Shown one piece after another: positions 9,596-18,520 of a stretch of DNA of 23,714 nucleotides. This DNA comes from Priapulus caudatus (lineage: Eukaryota; Priapulida; Priapulimorpha; Priapulimorphida; Priapulidae). The DNA lies in contig NW_014577147.1 of NCBI RefSeq assembly GCF_000485595.1, forward strand, positions 546,246 to 569,959. The letters run 5' to 3'. Every line of letters begins with the position of its first letter. The stretch's first letter is position 1. A model generated the notes under the pieces. The model made no database searches. It had not been told where the DNA came from and saw only the letters and a program-made list of their open reading frames with translations. The position numbers were made by a program, and so were the translations under genes.

Positions 9596-10071
9596 GCTAA
9601 CGTACGCGGTATTGAACGCATCCTAAGACAGCCCAGTATATATGTACACATATCTACGCACATAAGTCTCACGGAGATTGGTCCCAGCTGTCACTTGTTA
9701 ATATCAACTCCGAAACTTCAGAACAAAAACAAAAATAGACAAGCCACTGTCTGTCTGTGAATAGAAAGGCACGTGTAACATCGGTCTATCTGTAATTCCG
9801 TGATCATACTATGAGTTATCGTATACGTAATTGGGCAGACACATAATTGCAGTGCCGTGCTAAGGTCTTTAGATCGCACGTGGGTGGGAAGCATCGCTAT
9901 ACACTGCCGAAATTGGTCAAAAATGTGATTGAAAATGACGCGCGCGCGAGCGGGTGGTCGTACGGCTTTCCCGTCCTTCTCGCACACTCGCCAATTTGCT
10001 AGATGGATTTAGAGTTGAAGGACCTCTATGAGCTGCTTGCTACCGACGTACTGGTCATGGAGCGGGCAAGG
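9596..10071. other. Gene-free stretch
   Basis: Unique DNA right of the transposon. Minus-strand open frames here lack domains or splice context. Nothing else is supported. Confidence 0.45.
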
Positions 10072-10240
10072 TGACGTCATCAACCACTGCAGCCGCCGAT
10101 AATTGGCACGCGTCCTTGTGGGGGATTATACGTGTATAGATGGCGCTCGGAGCGGCTGACGTTCCCCATTAACTCCTCATCGGCAGCGTATCGATCAGTG
10201 AACCCAATTATAAAAGCCGCGGTTCGTTTGGCGAGATCAC
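10072..10240 (+). promoter_or_regulatory. Promoter-like segment: CRE plus TATA box
   Basis: TGACGTCA at 10072-10079 is followed by CCAAT at 10204-10208, running directly into TATAAAAG at 10209-10216. A start site would be expected near 10240 (sequence gatcacgtcaccc). CRE plus TATA at these distances is a common animal promoter arrangement. No known gene follows, so this rests on motifs and spacing only. Confidence 0.4.
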
Positions 10241-10325
10241 GTCACCCTGTCGGTAATCAAAACTACACAGAGATCAAGCTGAGCAAGCCGCCGCAACAGT
10301 CGCAGTGAGCGGCCACGTAATCAGC

Positions 10326-10454
10326 ATGGCAAGCGTCAGCCGCTGTCACGCTCACATGAACATGATGCGGGCATTCTTGCGCGTCTGTACTGCCGGCTAC
10401 TACAGCTGCGAGTGTGTGCGCGTGCCGCACGACAAGAAGTTTTATATTTTATAA
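10326..10454 (+). CDS. Short ORF or first exon downstream of promoter-like segment
   Basis: The first ATG after the TATA box (context cagcATGg) opens 42 codons to TAA at 10452. The product starts MASVSRCHAHMN and includes CTAGYYSCECVRV, with four cysteines in all. It is unlike any family I recognise. There is no clear signal peptide despite a short hydrophobic piece (FLRVCTAGYY, residues 17-26). Codon choice over the first 38 codons is GC-rich (AGC, GTC, CGC, TGC), unlike the AT-rich sequence right after. It could be the start of a gene whose splice donor I cannot find, a short peptide gene, or chance. Confidence 0.25.
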   Translation: MASVSRCHAHMNMMRAFLRVCTAGYYSCECVRVPHDKKFYIL

Positions 10455-11401
10455 ACCAACAAATCGTGATTTGCTATTACTCTCTCAAATCAGCCAATCT
10501 GCGCTTGAACTGGTCAAATAATTTTAGCTTTGGCGGGCGGGTACAAACGTGTTTTTATCTCGATAACGACAGAGGTCGTACGAAATTATCAGTAACTAGA
10601 CGACATGCTTTATTTACTGGTGTGGCTGGCTTTTACCATGTGTCTTTATGTGGTAGCTTAAAATGCATACGCGAAGCCTACTTTCCAGTGTAAAAACTCG
10701 TTAAAACCCGTTTCCTGTGTTTTGCGAAAAATCGCGTCTATAAAATAAGTGGTGCAGAGCGACAGTGCTCATCTGAGGGCTGCTGCTTTGCGGATAAAAT
10801 CTAAATTGCAGTCGCTATTTACGTAGCGTAGTATAGAAAATACGTATTTTAGTTCCAAATGCGTTCACGTATGACCTGAACGATTAGAAGTCGTGGGGGT
10901 GCTATCAGTAACGTCGTAGAATTTGGGTACAATACACACTGCGATAGCGCCATGAGTAATTCACAGGTACATTCAAGCGTGATAGGCATCTGAAGACAGC
11001 TTCACGGTGAGTTTTTGCTTGGATGCCACGCGCAGCTGGGTAAACCAGGAATGATCTGGTCAGCGCACACAGCGACTCCCTCCCCTATAGTGCTGCGTAC
11101 AAAACTCCACCGATTACTAAACTGCCGAAAATGCAAAATACAAGCATGCGCGTGTCAACCCATTTCCTCTCCAAATGTCTGAAATCTGGCCTTTTCCCTC
11201 ACTGCCCTTTAACCGGTGACCTCTAATTTTTTTGCCAAAGTGATGGATTATCTCTCCATGACTCTATGTACCGAATATTAAGAGCATCCCTTTATATTTG
11301 TCCCGCAATTCCGCATTTCGCCAATGCTGCTCTTGTACAACCAGGATTTCAACAATAATTTCCAACCGGTCTCGTGTTTTCCCCACTTTTACGATACTTA
11401 C
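10455..11401. other. Gene-free stretch
   Basis: Unique sequence with a 14-bp palindrome AAAATACGTATTTT (10837-10850) and an isolated GTGAGT donor-like site near 11007. ...ACTGCCCTTTAA at about 11199-11210 resembles the end of a TTAA element (reverse complement TTAAAGGGCAGT), but I find no partner end. Confidence 0.4.
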
Positions 11402-11558
11402 CGTTATTGCTCGAGTAACAGAAACTGCTTAGAGTAAGGCGAACATGTCTTAGAACCTTCGTACCACCAAAACATGCACGATTTGAATTTTGATTACTTT
11501 TTTTGATTTCGCCGCTATTTCTCGCGAATCTCAGGCGATAGCGCAAGATATCGGCCAT
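11402..11558 (-). CDS. Possible first exon, basic N-terminus, unknown function
   Basis: ATG at 11558 has a strong context (ttaaaATGG). The frame stays open for 52 codons plus one base to AATAACG|GTAAGTATC, a consensus donor, so the exon would end in phase 1, the same phase as the P2X7-like exon. The peptide begins MADILRYRLRFARNSG and is rich in Arg, Lys, Asn and Ser. No domain is recognised. Without splicing the frame stops soon after. No matching acceptor or second exon is visible downstream on this strand within the window, so it could be a remnant of a captured exon. Confidence 0.3.
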
Positions 11559-11864
11559 TTTAAAAATCGCACCGAGTACACTACACAGAATCAAATGCCC
11601 TTTTGTTTAATTTAGGTGCATTATGTGTGCACTTGTTTTGAAGGCGCCATTTGCAAATTAATTGTCGCTATAATCAAATAAGGCATGGTATTACGGCGCG
11701 TTAGGCGTTAATTAATTAATTACGTTTTGATGCATGGGATAATATAGAAAAGCATATAAATCGGAACATGCACCTTTATGGAATGAGTCGGGGTGTCAGT
11801 TCGACCTACCGGCAAATGCCAGAGCGCGGGAGATACTCCCTCAGATTCGTGAAAATGGTCCAGC
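11559..11864. other. Gene-free stretch upstream of decayed P2X7-like copy
   Basis: AT-rich (TTAATTAATTAATTA near 11709), then unique sequence. The plus frame from ATG 11768 runs in frame into the decayed copy, adding 36 residues with no similarity to the intact copy. No TTAAAGGACAATTG terminus is present, so the left end of the second element is missing. Confidence 0.45.
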
Positions 11865-11875
11865 TGAGTGTTGTG

Positions 11876-12223
11876 ATGGAGACAGAAAGCGATAATTTCA
11901 ATGATTCTTATGATTACTCAGATGATCATGATATTTATAGTGATTTACCAGTTGGATATAGGTTTGAGCCTGAATATACACAAGAAGAAATTGAGTAGAA
12001 TCGTCTGAAAAGGCAACGCGAATAGAAGAGTCGGCACACACTTCTCAAGAATCAGAACAGTCACAACATTGCGGAATGGAAGCCTCGGTACCAGATAGGA
12101 CTGTAGACAAATACTGTTGTTCTTGTAGTGTTTCTGAATTAATGAGTACGGCACCTTAATGTAAATGCTGCCATGAGAATGAAAAGACCAGGGTTATTGT
12201 AGACCAGTTCGACGCTAGACCAA
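11876..12223 (+). pseudogene. Decayed P2X7-tail-like exon
   Basis: The first 40 codons match the intact exon closely (METESDNFNDS, SDLPVGYRFEPEY). The frame is then broken by an in-frame TAG at 11996, a five-base TAGAA insertion at about 12023-12027 and a TAA at 12157. The zinc motif is ruined: WCYCGVC has become CCSCSVS, losing the Trp, the Gly and one Cys. The donor is weakened from CAG|GTGAGT to CAA|GTGAGT at 12223/12224. It is a dead relative of the exon at 9066-9408. Confidence 0.8.
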
Positions 12224-12501
12224 GTGAGTCATGCGAGTACACTGTTCACCGGGCTTATCACGCTCGGCCAAAATCACATGTATCTGTACATGTATGTACA
12301 TGTATCTACGCAAGTCATGTATAGATACCGTGAATGCATTACCCACACAGGTAATATGTATGTACATGAATATAAGTACACTTACATGCTACATGTTTGT
12401 GTCTTGACATGATAAATAAGCATGAGAAATAACAAAAAACATCGAATATTTAACCACCACACGCACTATGTTTACATAATGGCGTATCTCGAAATGGTCC
12501 G

Positions 12502-12509
12502 TGACGTCA
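12502..12509. promoter_or_regulatory. CRE palindrome TGACGTCA in decayed element
   Basis: Context ccgTGACGTCAcat is the same as at 9455 next to the other copy's right TIR, so the site belongs to the element family. Confidence 0.45.
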
Positions 12510-12638
12510 CATAACCTCAATATAGTAACATAAACTATTCAGGTGTTTATTACTAATTGGGCGCCGGATTTGAAATGAAATACGTTACAGAAGTTAAGAA
12601 ATTTGACTTCAATTGTCCTTTAAGTCAACCGCGGTTAA

Positions 12639-12768
12639 AGCCGCACTATTCGCATCCAAACGCTAATTTCTCCAGTGCTAGACTAGCAAATACTTCGTGT
12701 CATGCATAATCACACTACCTTATGGCAAAATAAACTCTAGTTCCTCTCATTTCACTGCGCGTTTGCTT
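12639..12768 (+). repeat. Left TIR of second TTAA MITE
   Basis: Pairs with 12999-13130. Shared words include cgctaatttctccagt, agcaaatacttcgtgtcatg and aaaataaactctagttcctc. Confidence 0.88.
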
Positions 12769-12856
12769 AAAACCCACAAGAAAGAGGTGCGAAATCTGGT
12801 AATCTGGCGCCAACGCCGACTTGTTTGCCAAACAATTTAGCCTCGAAGCGGTTAGG

Positions 12857-12864
12857 TGACGTCA
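12857..12864. promoter_or_regulatory. CRE palindrome TGACGTCA in second MITE
   Basis: Context aggTGACGTCAcatg. Third transposon-borne CRE in 3.4 kb. Confidence 0.45.
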
Positions 12865-12998
12865 CATGTTTTTATCTTTGATACACCCGTACCGCTGTAC
12901 GGCAGCACCGCTGCACACTTGCTTGGGAGAGCAACGCGAAACTGTCAATAACATCGGAGAATTTGAACAACATTAGAGGTATTTTCAAATGCCTTTTA

Positions 12999-13130
12999 TA
13001 AGACAGACGCGGAGTGAAATGGGAGGAACTAGAGTTTATTTTGTCATAAGGTAGTATGATTCTGCATGACACGAAGTATTTGCTAGTCTATTACTGGAGA
13101 AATTAGCGTGTAGATGCGCATAGTGCGGCT
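12999..13130 (-). repeat. Right TIR of second TTAA MITE
   Basis: Inverted partner of 12639-12768, with scattered single substitutions. Confidence 0.88.
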
Positions 13131-13161
13131 TTAACATATAGCCCCTTTTTACCCAATCAGA

Positions 13162-13231
13162 GGCATTGTTTCACATAATATAACCGCGGTAAAAATACTA
13201 TATCCGTGGTTAAATTATGTGTAACAATGCC
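13162..13231. repeat. 70-bp imperfect hairpin
   Basis: Arms of about 28 bases (GGCATTGTTTCACATAAT... and its inverted partner ending ...AACAATGCC) match except for about three positions, around a 14-base AT-rich loop. Each arm contains a ccgcggt/ccgtggt word also seen next to the MITE insertion site at 12629-12636. It may be a tiny foldback element or an inverted-repeat transcript source. Confidence 0.7.
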
Positions 13232-14231
13232 CCTGCGTTCGGTGGATTTGTTGGGTGGGTTATAGTATTGGGTCGGTACGTATGTGTGCACGCACCAGTG
13301 TGCCTCTTTGTACCGCATGCGAGCCAGGTGCGCTCACCGACAAACATGTCGATTCTAATAACCAACGCGTCATCCACCAATTAGTAAAGAAGCTACTCTG
13401 CCTGTCTGCCTGACATTCCACCACATCGCACATGGCAGTTACGTACCAGATGCGCGAGAGCATCAACTTAGTCCCTTCCGTATCAGACTTCATTACGTGT
13501 GGTCTCTATAGCTAATGACCGTAGAGCCACATGACACCCAGCCGTAATTGCCGCGCGGCTAGGAAGCTGGCTAGCTACACATACTATCGCTGTCTTGCAT
13601 GACGAGATCACGTGTCCGCTGTAATATCTGGCAGCTAGTAGGATTAATAATCTCGGCAATGGGCTTACGAAGAGGCGCTGCAGTCGCACTTTAATGCTTA
13701 GTCAATTTCCGGCATCACGACGGAAGTCAGTCGGATAGGGAGTAATAAGCGTCGTCCTTGTACATACGCGTGCACCGTACGAGGGCGCCACTGTTTGCTT
13801 CCGCTTTAGACGGGAGCAATGTATGGAAACGATTATAGGCTATACCTACACGGCAAGTTTGGTTAGCCTTCGCACTTAGCTACCTTGCGAATGCGTATTA
13901 AGGGTGAAAAGCGGAAAAAAGGGCCCTAAATTATTCCAGTAAAGATAAATTTGCCTTAGCATATATTTATATTAGAGGGTTAATAAAAATGGAAAATGCG
14001 CCTCGTCGTCCATCGCGAGAGAGAGATCAAAACCTAAGACTCAACGATTACTTACAACCACATCACAGTATGTCGTATAAATAGGCACGGATCACCATGG
14101 CATTATATCCCATCCTGAACAAAGCCTACTTGCCTCTCTTCCCTGCTGGTTAACGGTCGAGATTTGGCCCGGCTCGTTCTCGCGAAATCTCGCGCGATGC
14201 GTCACTGCAGCCGAATCATTGCGAAGGGGGT
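13232..14231. other. Gene-free stretch
   Basis: Unique sequence. A TCTCGCGAAATCTCGCGCG cluster lies at 14178-14196, related to the TCTCGCGAGA promoter motif but imperfect. No supported gene. Confidence 0.45.

Positions 14232-14263
<32 letters not shown>
14232..14263 (+). repeat. (GA)n followed by poly-G
   Basis: About 12 GA units ending in nine Gs. Confidence 0.9.
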
Positions 14264-14264
<1 letters not shown>

Positions 14265-14552
14265 GAGAGAGGTTGTGACAAGGAAAAGACCCACAGCTTC
14301 TATATCCGCTCCCATATTAGTCCAACACTCCACGCACTAAGTGCGGTGCAGGGTCTGCGATTCTGACAACCACGATTGCGCATGCGTGGCGCCTGCTATC
14401 ATACTAAGCGCCATCGAAGGTAGATCGCGAGATTTAAGGGGAAGAAAGGGGGATGTCGCAGCACGTGCAGCAATTAGCGAGCAATTTGTCGGAGAACACA
14501 GGAGTCTTTGTGTCTTTTCATCGTATCAGTGACAAATGCCCCTCCCCCACCC

Positions 14553-14555
<3 letters not shown>

Positions 14556-14584
<29 letters not shown>
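14556..14584 (+). repeat. (CA)n microsatellite
   Basis: About 14 CA units preceded by a C-rich run. Confidence 0.95.
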
Positions 14585-14588
<4 letters not shown>

Positions 14589-14676
14589 GTTCAGATTATG
14601 GCAGCACGCAATAACCTCCACCAGAAAAATACAATCGTTTTCTTTACCGCGTATTTCTCGATGATACCACTCGTAG

Positions 14677-14684
14677 TGACGTCA
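14677..14684. promoter_or_regulatory. CRE palindrome TGACGTCA
   Basis: Context agTGACGTCAccgtcgacgtc, with a second partial site (cgacgtca) 7 bases on. Unlike three of the other four CREs, it is not within a recognised transposon. Confidence 0.35.
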
Positions 14685-14796
14685 CCGTCGACGTCAAGCG
14701 CTGCTCGTATTTTGCGGAAGAAATCGCCAGCAGAGGAAGCGAGATGCGTAATTTCCGCTATCTTTGCGCGTGGCGCGCCGGCAACGTGTAGCGACA

Positions 14797-14940
<144 letters not shown>

Positions 14941-15873
14941 TAATCCTCTGTAGAATACTAATTCTGAGCGTGTGGTGACACGTATATTCTCCCCCGTCAT
15001 TACAAGTGAGATATTGACTTCTCTGCGCTATTTTATCGGATGATACGCTGTTGACGGAGAGCGGGGACTTACGGTCCCTGTGATGTCTGTTCGTCTTCCT
15101 CGCATCGCCCTCAGGAAGCTGCAATTCTTACGTGATCAGCAGACAGGCAGGTTGCATGTCTACGGTGAGGCTCGATCACGCCTGCCTGCCTGCGCGCTCG
15201 CAGTAAACTCTGCCCGACGTGCGTGACATTATTGAATTTTTCATCACAGCAGTACGGATATAATGACGACGACATTTAACATTCGTCGAAGCTTCATCGG
15301 GTGCTGAACCGCGCTTAAAAGCGAGAGTGAAACACATGCCGAATTCAGGGGCTCTATCGATCACACGGGCTCTCATCTCTCGCGATTGCAACGTAGTAGA
15401 TGCATGCCTCTGATGGCGTCACCTTCTTCAAGAGAGTGTTGTCACGTTGTGTGACATTTGCCACCCCATAAGAAACGCTGACATATATTACGTTATGGGT
15501 TGCAGCGGAGATATTATCTAAGAAATCTTTGGGCTACAGACATTGCTTACACCGTACGTAATATAAATTGTCATATTCCTACGGCTAGATTAAATCCTGA
15601 ATATATAGATATTGTATGAGATAAAACTGTATAGAGATTCTATCAGTTACATGTTTATAGATATAGTCTCTGGTAGATATAAATAATTATGATGGTGGTT
15701 GAAAATAAATCAATATAGATGTGGTCCCGTGTAGATCTACATTATCTTCAGACAGAAATAGTTGTAAGGAACCTGCAACTACAAGAGAGAAACTTGTAAT
15801 GCATACACTGAAGAGATTCGGCAAACCACTTAAAGACTTGTCCGTCAACGCAGTTTGAGGTCGACCGCTACCC
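14941..15873. other. Gene-free stretch
   Basis: No supported gene. One minus-strand frame (about 15373-15176) is open for 66 codons from an ATG but has no domain, splice or promoter support. Confidence 0.4.
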
Positions 15874-15895
15874 GGGGGGGGGGGGAAGGGGGGGG
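15874..15895 (+). repeat. Poly-G run, G-quadruplex candidate
   Basis: Twelve Gs, AA, eight Gs, immediately after CCC. Run lengths are uncertain. Confidence 0.7.
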
Positions 15896-15991
15896 CAATA
15901 GGACTTTCTGCGCTCTTCCAGATTCACAATTATGGCTGTACAATATAGTTCAAAATCGTTAGTCTGAAAGTACTGTACGTATGCGATCCGA

Positions 15992-16115
15992 AACTACGAC
16001 TATCGTAGTTACAGTAATGTGTAATTTATTTAGCTTTGTAATTAAAAGGTGGTGATAGTAGGTATGCCTACAATCGTAAATTGTAACAACTGATCATCGT
16101 AATGATTGTAGCGTT
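15992..16115. repeat. Cluster of three small hairpins
   Basis: AACTACG/CGTAGTT (15992-16010), GTAGG/CCTAC (16058-16071) and CTACAATC paired with GATTGTAG (about 16068-16113), in AT-rich DNA. Beyond this, to 16458, I see no gene. Confidence 0.5.
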
Positions 16116-16454
16116 GTGATTATTATTTTGTTTACATTATATGCCTACAGTACTGAATGCGTGCATATCACCTCTCGATTCCAGTGATTACGTATTAATT
16201 ATGCGTTGATCACGTTGTGATTACATGATCACGTACCTGATTCACTAAGAGACTTATGTGTTTGGTATACGTATAGTTTGTATCGGCATTAAAAACACAC
16301 GGCATACAACCATCTGTGATTCGCCAGTAGAGCCGCGATTCGGGTTCCAAAATATTAGCAACCGCGAAATTCCCCGCACGAGACTCGTTAAAAATCCGCC
16401 CAAAACAGCACTTTCTTATGTACGTGTAGCGCGAACACAGCGCACGTTAAACTA

Positions 16455-16458
<4 letters not shown>

Positions 16459-16486
<28 letters not shown>
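16459..16486 (+). repeat. (CA)n microsatellite
   Basis: About 14 CA units. Confidence 0.95.
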
Positions 16487-16489
<3 letters not shown>

Positions 16490-16649
16490 CTTCTGCATGC
16501 GCCCTGATCGTCTGAAACTCGAAACCGGAAATGGAGAATAATGGCCGCCGAAAAGCGGAGGCGCGTGTTGTTCGACAAGCTGTCTGCAGAAGCAAATTAA
16601 GTAACTATCACTCATCTCGCTGAAGCCATTGCTACTTCCTTCTTGTCAG

Positions 16650-16823
16650 GCGGTAAACGGCGATCCTGCCGACGAAATGTTAGAGGAGAACTGCCGACAA
16701 AGCGTGCCGACTGTATCGTTTCGTTACTTCAGGGCAGCTTTGAGCGAGAACGAGCTAGGTGCGACCTCGCGCCTCTTAGAACGCAGACGTGCGGTTGATT
16801 TTCTTCTGCTGTTTCAAGAGTAA
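16650..16823 (+). CDS. Possible terminal exon, unknown function
   Basis: A good acceptor (ctacttccttcttgtcag, ending 16649) precedes 57 open codons to TAA at 16821. The peptide contains ADEMLEENCRQS and ALSENELGATSRLLERRRAVDFLLL and looks helix-forming. Upstream, ATGs at 16531 and 16541 and a donor-like AA|GTAACT at 16601 would give a very short intron of about 50 bases. However, the frame that joins best is not the one that stays longest open. No domain recognised; chance remains likely. Confidence 0.2.
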   Translation, partial: AVNGDPADEMLEENCRQSVPTVSFRYFRAALSENELGATSRLLERRRAVDFLLLFQE

Positions 16824-16885
16824 CGATCGTGCGGCGCTGCAATTTCAGTTTTGTTGAGCTCTCTACTCGCCCCTACCTCATTTCG

Positions 16886-16891
16886 CTCTCG

Positions 16892-16978
<87 letters not shown>

Positions 16979-17040
16979 ACTCTCTCTCTATCGCTCTGTC
17001 GCTCTCTCTGCCTATCTCTACCTAGATCTCGATCTCTATA
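16886..17040 (+). repeat. (TC)n polypyrimidine tract
   Basis: Long (CT)n with isolated G or T interruptions, degenerating after 16975 into CTCTATCGC-type words. The Ser/Leu-rich frames are artefacts. Confidence 0.95.
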
Positions 17041-17120
17041 CCGCCCATCTCAAACTCCAGTGATTTATTTTAACCTCGTTGTTTTGCTAGCGCGCGTGTT
17101 CGCTATCCAACCGCTCGCCC

Positions 17121-17197
17121 CACAGACGCTTGGAACGTTTCAATAATAAAATGGGTAATAAAGACGAAATGTATTTACTGCCAAAGTCTCAATGTTT
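17121..17197 (+). repeat. Dispersed repeat DR78, copy 2
   Basis: Second copy of the sequence at 7555-7633 (cacagacgcttggaacg to aatgttt). A few-base deletion and several substitutions have damaged the internal inverted repeat (gggtaataaa instead of ggtaaataaa). Confidence 0.75.
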
Positions 17198-17350
17198 TTT
17201 TATGATGAATTCCTGCGGAAAACTTGTCACTTTGCCAAAATGTAAATAGGAGCATGTAGTACATGGCATTGTGTAATTGTCGTATAGCATTCTGGGTTGA
17301 AGCGTTTCTGCTCCCGATCCAAGCCTCCTCTTCTCCGCCAAGCAAACCTG

Positions 17351-17461
17351 AATCACACACAGACACACACACACGCACACGCACACGCACACGCACACGC
17401 ACGCGCACACGCACACGCACACGCACACGCACACGCACACGCGCACGCGCACGCGCACGCC

Positions 17462-17503
<42 letters not shown>

Positions 17504-17512
17504 ACCAACCAA
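17351..17512 (+). repeat. CA/CG alternating tract, Z-DNA candidate
   Basis: Alternating pyrimidine-purine for most of 160 bases: CA units with CACG, then GCGC-containing units (about 17441-17460), then pure (CA)n. Short breaks occur at cagac and gcccgc. All long frames here are Thr/Arg, Ala/His or Val/Cys repeats without meaning. Confidence 0.92.
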
Positions 17513-17532
17513 TCCACCACACCACCCATTTC

Positions 17533-17770
17533 TCCATCCATCCATCCATCCATCCATCCATCCATCCATCCATCCATCCATCCATCCATCCATCCATCCA
17601 TCCATCCATCCATCCATCCACCCATCCATCCATCCATCCATCCATCCATCCATCCATCCATCCATCCACCCATCCATCCATCCATCCATCCATCCATTTA
17701 TCCATCTGTGCATCTATCAATTAATCCATTATTCATCAATCTCTCCATCCACTCACCTGGCAATGCATCC
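17533..17770 (+). repeat. (CCAT)n tetranucleotide array
   Basis: About 40 CCAT units with two CCAC interruptions (near 17619 and 17667), then a degenerate tail of CCATCTGT/CATCAAT words. The reading frames give SIHP or MDGW repeats in several frames at once, which argues against a protein. Confidence 0.97.
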
Positions 17771-17819
17771 ATGCATCCAGCCTCCCACTTATTCCTTGAT
17801 CTATTCCTCAATTCATCAA

Positions 17820-18420
17820 TTAAAGGGCAACTGCACTATCTATTTGTATGCGATTATTTCTAATAACTTTGGTATATGTTGGGTATCAATATCGATATAT
17901 CATAAAAGCATGTACAATTCATCCTAAACATGTTTGAATAGCTCACTATTACACATTTCCGCGCTGTTTGGTATAGCGTTCGTGACTACTGAAACTTCTG
18001 TGACTGCGTATAAATAGATATCAGACGAAGTAAATAAAGCGCCATTCAAATATGCGAGATTTTGAGCGCTCGACAGTGATAAAGAGATGATAAAGCCTAG
18101 CCGAGAAGCACGTATTGATAAATCGAAACTAGCAACGTAGTTCCAGAGACCGGCGTGTCGAATCAGTGCCACGAGAGAAGCGGCGTGGGTCTACTGTAAC
18201 AGCAGCCGTTATCATCCACCAACACTTGTCTGATGACTGCATGAGCGCGTAGACGTGATATGTTCTGTTGGTGAGAGATGTAAGTTAGTAAGAGTTGTCG
18301 CAGAGTGCGGGCGGTGGTGGGGGAATACTAATAAAACCTATGAGAGTATGTGTACAAACGGCTGCACAGTGTAAAGTACAGAATGTAACAACAACGATCC
18401 TAGCAGTATAGTCTGCTTAT
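17820..18420. other. Possible solo TTAA-element end, otherwise gene-free
   Basis: TTAAAGGGCAACTG at 17820 resembles the terminus of a TTAA-type element, but I find no inverted partner downstream. A minus-strand frame (about 18172-17924) is open for 82 codons but has no ATG near its start. No gene supported. Confidence 0.25.
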
Positions 18421-18482
18421 AGTACACCACCACCACCACTATCACCATCACAACCGCCACCAACACCACCACCAACACCAAT

Positions 18483-18520
<38 letters not shown>

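Larger units (their letters stand above)
11865..12619 (+). mobile_element. Second P2X7-exon TTAA element, left-truncated and decayed
   Basis: Similar to 8703-9425 reversed: the exon, donor region, intron-like piece and terminal repeat are all recognisable. The right end is intact (...CAATTGTCCT, then TTAA at 12620-12623). Homology on the left stops just before the ATG and no left terminal repeat is found. The right terminal repeat has lost about 30 bp between two ACGTTA words relative to the other copy. An extra tgtacatgtatgtaca insertion lies near 12284. Confidence 0.75.
12639..13130. mobile_element. TTAA MITE, second family
   Basis: A 492-bp element flanked by TTAA (12635-12638 and 13131-13134). 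Its inverted repeats of about 130 bp begin AGCCGCACTAT and are roughly 90% identical by eye. There is no transposase. The interior has a CRE palindrome and a small CCGTACCGCTGTACGG foldback. The longest interior frame (minus, about 13072-12872) has no ATG start, so I treat it as non-coding. The termini differ from the P2X7-exon element, but the TTAA duplication and an internal CRE are shared. Confidence 0.85.

Noticed and set aside
12872-13072. 66-codon minus-strand frame inside the second MITE
   Set aside because: Begins with GTG, no ATG start, and overlaps the TIR; most likely chance.
17175-17863. Long frames with SIHP, MDGW or HAHAHA repeats
   Set aside because: Translations of (CCAT)n and (CA/CG)n; open in several frames and on both strands at once, as expected for repeats without stop codons.
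17924-18172. 82-codon minus-strand frame, fairly protein-like
   Set aside because: Starts with GTG, no ATG in the first 70 codons, no splice acceptor; kept only as context for the possible TTAA end at 17820.
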